This document shows, piece by piece, positions 36,855 to 43,851 of a stretch of 64,000 nt of DNA. The first letter of the stretch is position 1, and each line of letters starts with the position of its first letter. The stretch is taken from assembly GCF_001424195.1 (NCBI RefSeq), contig NZ_LMOO01000008.1, positions 248,001 through 312,000 on the forward strand, read 5' to 3'. The notes under the pieces are model-generated. The model saw only the letters and a list, made by a program, of their open reading frames with translations, was not told where the DNA came from and searched no databases. The DNA comes from Cellulomonas sp. Leaf334 (GTDB lineage: Bacteria; Actinomycetota; Actinomycetes; Actinomycetales; Cellulomonadaceae). The position numbers and the translations under genes are program-made.

Positions 36855-38803
36855 CCCCACGCCTGCGCGGCGAGCTGTCCTGCCTCGTCGGCGCCGAGCG
36901 CGCGGTCCACCACGACGGCGGCCAGCCCCACGTCGAGGCGGTCGCCCTGCGCCACGTCGACGACCTGGTCCCATGCGAGCGCGGGACCGGCGCCGACGTA
37001 CTCGGCCACGCGGGCGAACCACGGGCGCAGGTGCGCAGGGTGCTGGACGAGCAGGACCGTCGTCGTCGCGCCCTCGCGGCGCTGCACGAACGCGAGCCAC
37101 GGCGACAGGCTGCCGTGCACGGCCTCCTCACCGACGAGCCCGGCGCCGAGCACGGTGGTGACGTCCGCCGACGGGAGCCGCCAGAAGATGCCGCCGTAGC
37201 CGGCGTTCGGCCGGCCGTTGGTGCCGGGGCTCTCGATGCGCAGCGGGCCGTGCGAGGCGTGCAGCACGCTGGACCAGCGCAGCACGTAGCCGCGCCCGTC
37301 CGGCAGGGGAGCCGCGGACAGCCGGCGGTCCTCCGCGAGCAGGGGCCGGTCGCGCTCGTCGCGCCACTCGATCTCGTCGACGAGCGTCGCGCCGTCGTCG
37401 TCCAGCCGGGTCCCGGTGCTGACCTGGCGACCGTGGTTGGGCAGCAGGGTCGGGCCCTCGTCCCGCAGGAAGGTGCGACCACCCCAGTAGTTGGTGCCGT
37501 TGACGACGGGTACCGCCATGGACACGCCGTAGTGGTGCCGGTGGTCGACCGGGCTGGTCTCGGTCAGCGCCGTGCCGGCCGCCGTGTGCACCGGGTGCAG
37601 GTACGGCCGGGGCGCGTGGACGCGGGGCAGCCGCTCACCGGAGACGTACCGCGCGAGCGGGACGGATGCACTGTCCCGGGCGACGCCGCTGAGCAGGTAC
37701 GCGTTCCGGTCGTCGCCCCACGCGGCGGCGGTCAGCTCAGGCACCTCGGGCTCCACGGGGTCGGTCGCTGCGCGGCGGCCGAGCCGGGCGGCAGGGGGTA
37801 CCGGACCGGTGCTGGCCCGGATGGCGAGGATCGGTTCGATGAGCGGCGGTGTCGGGTCGAGCGTCTCGCCGCCGACGAGGGAGCGCAGGTGCGCCCACGC
37901 CTGCCGGCCGAGCTCGGCCTGCGGGACGGTCGCGGTGGTCAGCGAGGGCGTCGCGAAGCGGGCGAGCTCGATGTCGTCGAACCCCGTGATCGACACGTCA
38001 CCGGGCACGGCGACGCCGAGCTCGTTGAGGCGTGCGAGCAGACCGAACGCGACCAGGTCGTTGTACGCGACCACGGCGGTGGCGCGCGACGCCAGCACGT
38101 CCTGCGCGGCGGCGTACCCGGACTCGACCGACGAGCCGGCGGGCCGCTCGCTGAGCCGCACGTCCTCGCGTCGAGCCGCCGCGACCCGCAGGGCGTCGAG
38201 CCGGGCGCCGTGCGACGCGCTGTCGGTGGGACCGGCCAGGTACAGCAGGTGGCGGTGCCCGAGGCCGGTGAGGTGCTCGACGATCTGGTCGATGCCGGCG
38301 GCGTAGTCGATGGCCAGCGTGGGCGTCGCGCCGTCGGCGGCGCGGTTGACGACGACCACCGGGCGGATCTCCGGGAGCAGCGCGCGCAGCGTCTGCTCGG
38401 GCATCCGGGGTGAGACCAGGACGAGCGCGTCGCAGCGCAGCCGCGCGTCGAGGGCGATGCGCTCCTCGTCGGCCGCGTGCTCGGCGGTGTCCGCCACGAG
38501 CACCCGGTACCCCTCCTCGGCCGCGGCCGAGGCGACGCCGCGGAGCACCTGCTGGAACATCGGGTTGGCCAGGTCGGGGACCACCACGGCGACCGTGTTG
38601 GTCCGCCCGAGAGACAGGCTGCGCGCGGTGTTGCTCGGCCGGTAGTGGAGCTGCTCCGCCACCTCCCGGACGCGCGCGGCCAGCTCCGGGTCGACCGTGG
38701 ACCGGCCGTTCATGACCCGGGACACGGTGGCCCTGGACACGCCCGCGGCGTGCGCGACCTCCGCGATGGTCGACGCGCTGCGCGTCCACCCGTTCTGCGT
38801 CAC
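36851..38803 (-). CDS. LacI-family regulator fused to a DUF6807 domain
   Basis: A 650-residue protein. Residues ~11-60 are a LacI helix-turn-helix (STIAEVAHAAGVSRATVSRV, with the hinge YRPSNTARSL). Residues ~65-345 are the periplasmic-binding-like effector domain (VAVVVPDLANPMFQQV through ITGFDDIELARFATPSLTT). A linker leads to a complete DUF6807 ('PmoA') domain (~380-650) with RPYLHPVHT, PVDHRHHYGVSMAVPVVNG and GGIFWRLP. The two halves read through in one frame without stop. It is divergent from an ABC importer and flanked by two AACCGGTT operators, so it most likely represses that importer and itself. DUF6807 could sense or process the inducer. Confidence 0.92.
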   Translation of the reverse strand: MTQNGWTRSASTIAEVAHAAGVSRATVSRVMNGRSTVDPELAARVREVAEQLHYRPSNTARSLSLGRTNTVAVVVPDLANPMFQQVLRGVASAAAEEGYRVLVADTAEHAADEERIALDARLRCDALVLVSPRMPEQTLRALLPEIRPVVVVNRAADGATPTLAIDYAAGIDQIVEHLTGLGHRHLLYLAGPTDSASHGARLDALRVAAARREDVRLSERPAGSSVESGYAAAQDVLASRATAVVAYNDLVAFGLLARLNELGVAVPGDVSITGFDDIELARFATPSLTTATVPQAELGRQAWAHLRSLVGGETLDPTPPLIEPILAIRASTGPVPPAARLGRRAATDPVEPEVPELTAAAWGDDRNAYLLSGVARDSASVPLARYVSGERLPRVHAPRPYLHPVHTAAGTALTETSPVDHRHHYGVSMAVPVVNGTNYWGGRTFLRDEGPTLLPNHGRQVSTGTRLDDDGATLVDEIEWRDERDRPLLAEDRRLSAAPLPDGRGYVLRWSSVLHASHGPLRIESPGTNGRPNAGYGGIFWRLPSADVTTVLGAGLVGEEAVHGSLSPWLAFVQRREGATTTVLLVQHPAHLRPWFARVAEYVGAGPALAWDQVVDVAQGDRLDVGLAAVVVDRALGADEAGQLAAQAWG

Positions 38804-38870
38804 TGCAGCCTCCCGCGGTCACCCTCGAGCCACTCAAGTGAAGGCGGCTCCGCGCCGAACATACACTACG

Positions 38871-38884
38871 GGAAACCGGTTCCC
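38871..38884. promoter_or_regulatory. LacI-type operator 1 of the divergent importer region
   Basis: GGAAACCGGTTCCC is a 14-bp palindrome with one mismatch and a CCGG centre, in the 168-bp region between the LacI-DUF6807 and ABC permease genes. Confidence 0.75.
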
Positions 38885-38915
38885 AACCACTTCTACGGGT
38901 GCTACGGTACCGACC

Positions 38916-38931
38916 GAGGAACCGGTTTCTC
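38916..38931. promoter_or_regulatory. LacI-type operator 2 of the divergent importer region
   Basis: GAGGAACCGGTTTCTC is a 16-bp palindrome with one mismatched pair. Its centre is 46 bp from operator 1 and it lies 41 bp upstream of the permease start, a spacing compatible with co-operative binding or looping. Confidence 0.75.
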
Positions 38932-38971
38932 ACCGGATCCTTATCGCGAACACAGTGAGGTGATCGACGAC

Positions 38972-39913
38972 ATGTCCGTAGTGACAGAGCTGCGCAAGAC
39001 CGCCAAGGGCGCCAAGGCCGCGCCCTCCCGGCGGGGTCTGCGCAACGGTGACGGGAAGGCCGCAGCAGTGTTCCTGCTGCCGTGGTTCCTGGGCCTGGGG
39101 CTCATCACGATCGGCCCGATGGTCGCATCGGGCTACCTGTCCTTCACGGACTACAACCTGCTCGAACCCCCCGAGTGGACCGGCCTCGAGAACTACGTCC
39201 GGCTGTTCGAGGACCCCCGGCTCCTCAACTCGCTGCAGGTCACGTTCACGTACGTGTTCACTGCCGTGCCGCTCCAGCTGCTCGCCGCCCTCGCGCTGGC
39301 GCTGATCCTGGACCGCGGCCTGAAGGGGCTGCCCTTCTACCGCTCGGTCCTCTACCTGCCCTCGCTGCTCGGTGGCTCGGTCGCCGTCGCCATCCTGTGG
39401 CGTCAGGTGTTCGGCATCGACGGTCTGGTGAACGAGTTCCTGGCGCTGTTCGGCATCCAGGGCAGGGGCTGGGTGTCCGACCCGGAGACCGCGCTCTACA
39501 CCCTGGTCCTGCTGCACATCTGGACCTTCGGCGCTCCGATGATCATCTTCCTGGCCGGCCTGAGGCAGATCCCGGAGATGTACTACGAGGCTGCGGCCAT
39601 CGACGGCGCCGGCGTCGTGCGCAAGTTCAGGTCGATCACCCTGCCGCTCCTCACCCCGATCATCTTCTTCAACCTGGTCCTCCAGGTGATCGGGGCGTTC
39701 CAGAGCTTCACGCAGGCGTTCGTCGTCTCCGGCGGTACCGGCGGCCCGGCCGACTCCACGATGTTCTACACGCTCTACCTGTACCAGAAGGGATTCACAG
39801 CCTTCGACATGGGGTACGCCTCCGCCATGGCCTGGCTGCTGGTGCTCATCGTCGCGGTGATGACCCTGGTCAACTTCTTCGCCTCCAAGTTCTGGGTCTT
39901 CTACGATGACTGA
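38972..39913 (+). CDS. Sugar ABC transporter permease (MalF type)
   Basis: A 313-residue permease with a basic N-terminus, six helices and the EAA loop PEMYYEAAAIDGAGVVRKFRSITLPLLTP. GAGG (38957-38960) precedes ATG at a rather long spacing. It overlaps the next permease by 8 bp. It forms a CUT1 importer with the following two genes; the solute-binding gene lies last rather than first. It is divergent from the LacI-DUF6807 gene and is presumably its target. There is no ATPase gene nearby. Confidence 0.93.
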   Translation: MSVVTELRKTAKGAKAAPSRRGLRNGDGKAAAVFLLPWFLGLGLITIGPMVASGYLSFTDYNLLEPPEWTGLENYVRLFEDPRLLNSLQVTFTYVFTAVPLQLLAALALALILDRGLKGLPFYRSVLYLPSLLGGSVAVAILWRQVFGIDGLVNEFLALFGIQGRGWVSDPETALYTLVLLHIWTFGAPMIIFLAGLRQIPEMYYEAAAIDGAGVVRKFRSITLPLLTPIIFFNLVLQVIGAFQSFTQAFVVSGGTGGPADSTMFYTLYLYQKGFTAFDMGYASAMAWLLVLIVAVMTLVNFFASKFWVFYDD

Positions 39914-40841
39914 GGTCCACGTGCGCACCACGCCCACCGACGCCCCCACACCCGCGCAGCGCATCTCCGCGCTTGCCGACGAGGCGCCGCCCCTGCGCCA
40001 CCGGTCCCCCTGGCCCGACCGCAGGCGCTCCGCGCTCAAGCACCTCGGCCTCATCGCGCTCTGCGCGCTGATGCTCTACCCGCTGGTCTGGCTCCTGATC
40101 AGCTCGTTCAAGCCGACCGACCTGATCTTCCGGGACGTGTCCCTCATCCCCTCCGAGGTCGACTGGACCAACTACTCGGAGGGCTGGAACGCGCTGCAGT
40201 ACCCGTTCAGCCGCTACCTGATGAACTCGGCGATCATCGTGCTCGGGTCGCTGCTGGGGAACCTGGTCAGCTGCTCGATGGCGGCCTACGCGTTCGCGCG
40301 GCTCGAGTTCCGCGGCCGCAAGCTGTGGTTCGCGATCATGCTCATGTCGATCATGCTGCCGATCCACGTGATCATCGTGCCGCAGTACATCCTGTTCGCC
40401 CGGCTCGACTGGATCAACACGTTCCTGCCGCTGATCGTGCCGAAGCTGCTGGCCACGGACGCGTTCTTCATCTTCCTCATGGTCCAGTTCTTCCGCGGGA
40501 TCCCCCGGGAGCTGGACGAGGCGGCACGCCTCGACGGGTGCGGTCACGGGCGCATATATCTGCGGATTATGCTCCCGCTCTCGCTGCCGGCCCTGGCGAC
40601 CACGGCGATCTTCACCTTCATCTGGACGTGGAACGACTTCTTCAGCCAACTGATCTTCCTCATCAGACCGGACATGTACACCGCTCCGGTTGCTCTACGC
40701 ACCTTCCTGGACTCCACGGGCGCCAGCTCGTGGGGCCCGATGTTCGCGATGTCGATCGTCTCGCTCATCCCCGTCTTCCTCGCCTTCCTCTTCGGCCAGA
40801 AGTACCTGGTCAAGGGGATCGCGACGACGGGCATCAAGTAG
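39906..40841 (+). CDS. Sugar ABC transporter permease (MalG type)
   Basis: A 311-residue permease. The cytoplasmic N-terminal ~50 residues are longer than usual, followed by six helices and the EAA loop PRELDEAARLDGCGHGRIYLRIMLPLSLP. It is homologous to the permease at 19494-20405 (shared SSFKP, YAFAR and WNDFF segments). It is translationally coupled to the preceding permease by an 8-bp overlap. The substrate is not known; neighbouring Gfo/Idh/MocA and DUF6807 functions suggest an oligosaccharide whose sugar is then oxidised. Confidence 0.93.
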   Translation: MTEVHVRTTPTDAPTPAQRISALADEAPPLRHRSPWPDRRRSALKHLGLIALCALMLYPLVWLLISSFKPTDLIFRDVSLIPSEVDWTNYSEGWNALQYPFSRYLMNSAIIVLGSLLGNLVSCSMAAYAFARLEFRGRKLWFAIMLMSIMLPIHVIIVPQYILFARLDWINTFLPLIVPKLLATDAFFIFLMVQFFRGIPRELDEAARLDGCGHGRIYLRIMLPLSLPALATTAIFTFIWTWNDFFSQLIFLIRPDMYTAPVALRTFLDSTGASSWGPMFAMSIVSLIPVFLAFLFGQKYLVKGIATTGIK

Positions 40842-40909
40842 CAGTCCTGTGTAGTTCTGTTCCGCCGGCCTTGACAGCACACCGTCGTCCTCGTCAACCA
40901 AGGAGAAAC

Positions 40910-42220
40910 ATGCGCCGCCCCCGTCCGTCCCTCCGCGTAGGTGCCCTGCTGGCCGTCGCGGCCCTGGCCCTGACCGCCTGTGCCGGCTCCGACGAGCCTG
41001 CCGCCGAGGCCACCTCGTCCGGCCCGCCCGAGCCCGTCGAGATCCGCTTCTCCTGGTGGGGCTCCGACACCCGCCACGAGCTGACCCAGCAGGTGCTGGA
41101 CAAGTTCACGGAGAAGTACCCGCACATCACCGTCGTCCCCGACTACACCGACTGGAACAGCTACTTCGACAAGCTGGGCACCTCCGTCGCCGGTGGGGAC
41201 GCGCCTGACGTGATCACGCAGGAGGAGCGTTTCCTCAACGACTACGCCTCGCGTGGCGTCCTGGCCGACCTCAACGACCTCGGCATCGACACGTCGAAGA
41301 TCGACGAGGGCGTCATCCAGTCCGGCACCATCGACGACGCCCTCTACGGCATCGCCACCGGCGTCAACGCGTACTCGATCATCGCCGACCCCGCAGCGTT
41401 CGCGGCGGCCGGTGTCGAGATGCCCGACGACACCTCGTGGACGTGGGAGGAGTACGTCGAGATCGCCAACGAGATCTCCGCCAAGACCGGCAAGACGATC
41501 TACGGCGCGCAGGACTACGGCTTCAACGAGCCCGGCTTCTCGATCTTCGCGCGTCAGCGCGGCGAGGCCCTGTACACCGACGACCACAAGCTCGGGTACG
41601 ACGAGAAGACCCTCGCCGAGTGGTGGCAGTACTCGCTCGACCTGCAGGCCGGTGGCGGTTCGCCCGACGCCGCCAAGACGGTCGAGGTCGACGCCGGCGG
41701 TCCGGAGCAGTCCCTCGTCGGTACCGGCACCGGTGCCATGGCGTGGTTCTGGACCAACCAGCTGACCGCGATCACCAACGCCTCGGGCAAGGAGCTCAAG
41801 CTGCTCCGCGTCCCCGGCGAGTCCGAGAACGACCGCACCGGCATGTACTTCAAGCCGGCCATGTACTACTCCGTCTCGGCCAAGTCCGAGCACCCGGAGG
41901 AGTCCGCACTGCTGGTCGACTTCCTGCTCAACGACCCTGCCGCCGGCGAGATCCTGCTCTCCGACCGTGGCCTGCCGGCCAACACCGAGGTCCGTGCCGC
42001 CGTGCAGGACCTGTTCTCGGCCACCGACAAGCAGGCCGCCGAGTTCCTGGCCGGCCTCGAAGAGGTCATCGTCGACGGCCCGCCGGTCCCGCCCGTCGGT
42101 GCCGGTGAGGTCGCGGAGATCACCCGCCGCCTCAACCAGGAGGTCCTCTTCGGCCGCCTGACCCCGGCCGACGCGGCCAAGCAGTACACGATGGAGGTCG
42201 AGGCTGCCATCGGCGGCTGA
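40910..42220 (+). CDS. Extracellular solute-binding lipoprotein
   Basis: A 436-residue protein starting at ATG after AAGGAGA (40900-40906). Its lipoprotein signal peptide ends in LTACAGSD. Mature features are IRFSWWGSDTRHELTQQVLDKF, GGDAPDVITQEERFL and the C-terminal LLNDPAAGEILLSDRGLPAN, typical of family 1 sugar-binding proteins. It serves the two permeases encoded just upstream. It shares only general family similarity with the binding protein at 21469-22794, so the two importers probably differ in substrate. Confidence 0.93.
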   Translation: MRRPRPSLRVGALLAVAALALTACAGSDEPAAEATSSGPPEPVEIRFSWWGSDTRHELTQQVLDKFTEKYPHITVVPDYTDWNSYFDKLGTSVAGGDAPDVITQEERFLNDYASRGVLADLNDLGIDTSKIDEGVIQSGTIDDALYGIATGVNAYSIIADPAAFAAAGVEMPDDTSWTWEEYVEIANEISAKTGKTIYGAQDYGFNEPGFSIFARQRGEALYTDDHKLGYDEKTLAEWWQYSLDLQAGGGSPDAAKTVEVDAGGPEQSLVGTGTGAMAWFWTNQLTAITNASGKELKLLRVPGESENDRTGMYFKPAMYYSVSAKSEHPEESALLVDFLLNDPAAGEILLSDRGLPANTEVRAAVQDLFSATDKQAAEFLAGLEEVIVDGPPVPPVGAGEVAEITRRLNQEVLFGRLTPADAAKQYTMEVEAAIGG

Positions 42221-42232
42221 TCACCCCTGCAC

Positions 42233-42284
42233 CGCGACGTCCGCACGACCGAGCCCCCCTCCGCTCGGACGTGCGGACGTCGCG
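42233..42284. terminator. Hairpin with ACGTCCGCAC core
   Basis: CGCGACGTCCGCACG (42233-42247) pairs perfectly with 42270-42284; a smaller CCGAGC/GCTCGG stem sits inside the loop. It lies 12 bp after the solute-binding gene stop and probably terminates the importer transcript. Confidence 0.7.
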
Positions 42285-42312
42285 CTGTCTGCCCCCTCCA
42301 CCCTGCCGTCGT

Positions 42313-42364
42313 CCGGACGTCCGAGGATGTGCGCGCTGGGGCAGCCAGTTCCTCGGACGTCCGG
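42313..42364. terminator. Second hairpin between convergent genes
   Basis: CCGGACGTCCGAGGA (42313-42327) pairs perfectly over 15 bp with 42350-42364. It ends 11 bp before the LacI stop codon and probably terminates the minus-strand LacI transcript. Confidence 0.7.
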
Positions 42365-42375
42365 GGAGGCCAGGG

Positions 42376-43524
42376 TCAGGCGCTGTCGCGGATGCGCAGG
42401 GTGGGCTCGAAGATCGTCGACGTGACGCGGCGGCCCGGGTCGGCGATGGTGTCCAGGAGGATGCGGGCCATCTCCGCGGCCATCTCCTCGATCGGTTGCC
42501 GCACGGACGTGAGCGCAGGACGCGAGACGGCGCCGACCGAGCTGTCGTCGAACCCGATGACGCGCACGTCGTCGGGCACCCGCCGGCCGGAGGCCTGGAG
42601 CGCCTCGATCGCGCCGAGCGCCATGAGGTCGTTGGACGCGAACACCCCGTCGAGGTCCCCGTACTCCGCGAGCAGCGACGTCATCGCGGCGACGCCGCTC
42701 TCGTACGTGAAGTTGCCACCGACGGTCGGGACGAACGCCTGCCCGTGGCGGGCCATGGCGTCCTGGAACCCGGAGAGCCGGTCCTGCGCGGACGGCACGT
42801 CGAGGGGACCGGAGATCGCCGCGACGTGCCGGCACCCCCGGGCCACCAGGTGCTCGGCGGCGAGGCGCGCACCGTCGCGGTTCGCGACGTCGACGAAGCT
42901 CAGCGGGATCGGCCGGCCGGGGCGCGCGAACACCACGGCGGGGAGCCCCGCCTCGACGAGCAGCCCGGGCATCGGGTCGTCGCCGCGGGTGGACACGACG
43001 AGGGCGCCGTCCGCGTTGCCGTTGCGCAGGGAGGAGATGACGCGGGCGCGGTCGGAGTCGGTCTCGGCGAGCATGAGGACCGGGTCGACGTCGCGCGGGC
43101 GCAGGGCGCGCAGCATGCCGCCGACGACGCGGCCGAAGAACGGGTCGGCGAAGTCGATGGTCGAGGGTGAGCCCTGCTCCTCGGCACCGGAGACCACCAC
43201 GATGACGGCGCCGGTGCGGCGGGTGACCAGCGACCGGGCGGCGAGGTTGGGCACGTAGCCCGTCGTGGCGATGGCCTCGCGGACGACCGCCTGGATGTCC
43301 GCGGCGACGCGGCGCTGGCCGTTGACGACCCGCGACACGGTGGCCCGCGAGACGCCGGCGACGCGGGCCACGTCCTCCAGGGTGGGGGCACCGGATCCGG
43401 AGATCGTGGGCAAGGCCGGGCCGACGGGCAGGCCGCTCGGCGGCGTCGCCTCCAGGGTCCCCGCGAGGGCCGCACCCGCGCGCGAGTCGACGCTCGCACT
43501 CCCGACGCCGGGCTCGTCTGCCAT
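42376..43524 (-). CDS. LacI-family transcriptional regulator
   Basis: A 382-residue protein. A ~45-residue low-complexity extension precedes the helix-turn-helix (TLEDVARVAGVSRATVSRVVNG, hinge YVPNLAARSL). The effector domain follows (VVVSGAEEQGSPSTIDF through IGFDDSSVGAVSRPALTSV). A perfect GAGAGCGCTCTC palindrome lies 22 bp upstream of its start, suggesting autoregulation, and a matching site precedes the discoidin-hydrolase gene on the other side. It is a likely repressor of the three secreted-protein genes at 43.8-50.7 kb. Confidence 0.92.
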   Translation of the reverse strand: MADEPGVGSASVDSRAGAALAGTLEATPPSGLPVGPALPTISGSGAPTLEDVARVAGVSRATVSRVVNGQRRVAADIQAVVREAIATTGYVPNLAARSLVTRRTGAVIVVVSGAEEQGSPSTIDFADPFFGRVVGGMLRALRPRDVDPVLMLAETDSDRARVISSLRNGNADGALVVSTRGDDPMPGLLVEAGLPAVVFARPGRPIPLSFVDVANRDGARLAAEHLVARGCRHVAAISGPLDVPSAQDRLSGFQDAMARHGQAFVPTVGGNFTYESGVAAMTSLLAEYGDLDGVFASNDLMALGAIEALQASGRRVPDDVRVIGFDDSSVGAVSRPALTSVRQPIEEMAAEMARILLDTIADPGRRVTSTIFEPTLRIRDSA

Positions 43525-43545
43525 ACGGTCAGGCTACCAGTCTCG

Positions 43546-43557
43546 GAGAGCGCTCTC
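43546..43557. promoter_or_regulatory. LacI operator GAGAGCGCTCTC (autoregulatory)
   Basis: A perfect 12-bp palindrome with a central CG, 22 bp upstream of the LacI start. It resembles the TGGGAGCGCTCCCA-type operators of CebR-like cellulose/glucan regulators in actinobacteria. Confidence 0.75.
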
Positions 43558-43717
43558 GCCGAATTCCCTCAGCTGCGGGCGTCACGACGGACGCTTCTCC
43601 CGTCATCTCGACTATACGAGCGGGCGAAAGCGGGTATACGGTCCCTCCGGGAGCCAGAAGGGCGCCATCCACACCCCTCGAGCACGATGTCGACGGCCTG
43701 AACTTGGATCCGCCGAT

Positions 43718-43727
43718 AGAGCGCTCT
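43718..43727. promoter_or_regulatory. LacI operator AGAGCGCTCT before the hydrolase gene
   Basis: A perfect 10-bp palindrome identical to the core of the site at 43546, located 125 bp upstream of GTG 43852. It links the LacI regulator to the secreted hydrolase operon. Confidence 0.7.
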
Positions 43728-43851
43728 CCCGTACATGACCCGGCACTCAGCTCAACGACGAACTGCACGCCCGGCGCACCGGACCGACGACGAGGTCGAC
43801 TGCGGACCGACCTCCCGTCCCCTGCACGGGCCAGCCCCGGAGGAGACACCT

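Larger units (their letters stand above)
43525..43851. other. Divergent intergenic region with operators
   Basis: 327 bp without a convincing gene between the LacI gene and the discoidin-hydrolase gene. It holds the 43546 and 43718 palindromes, two TATACG elements (43612 and 43635 areas) that could be -10 boxes, and GGAGGAG just before GTG 43852. An open frame runs from ATG 43735 into the hydrolase, but it has no signal-peptide character before 43852. Confidence 0.6.
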
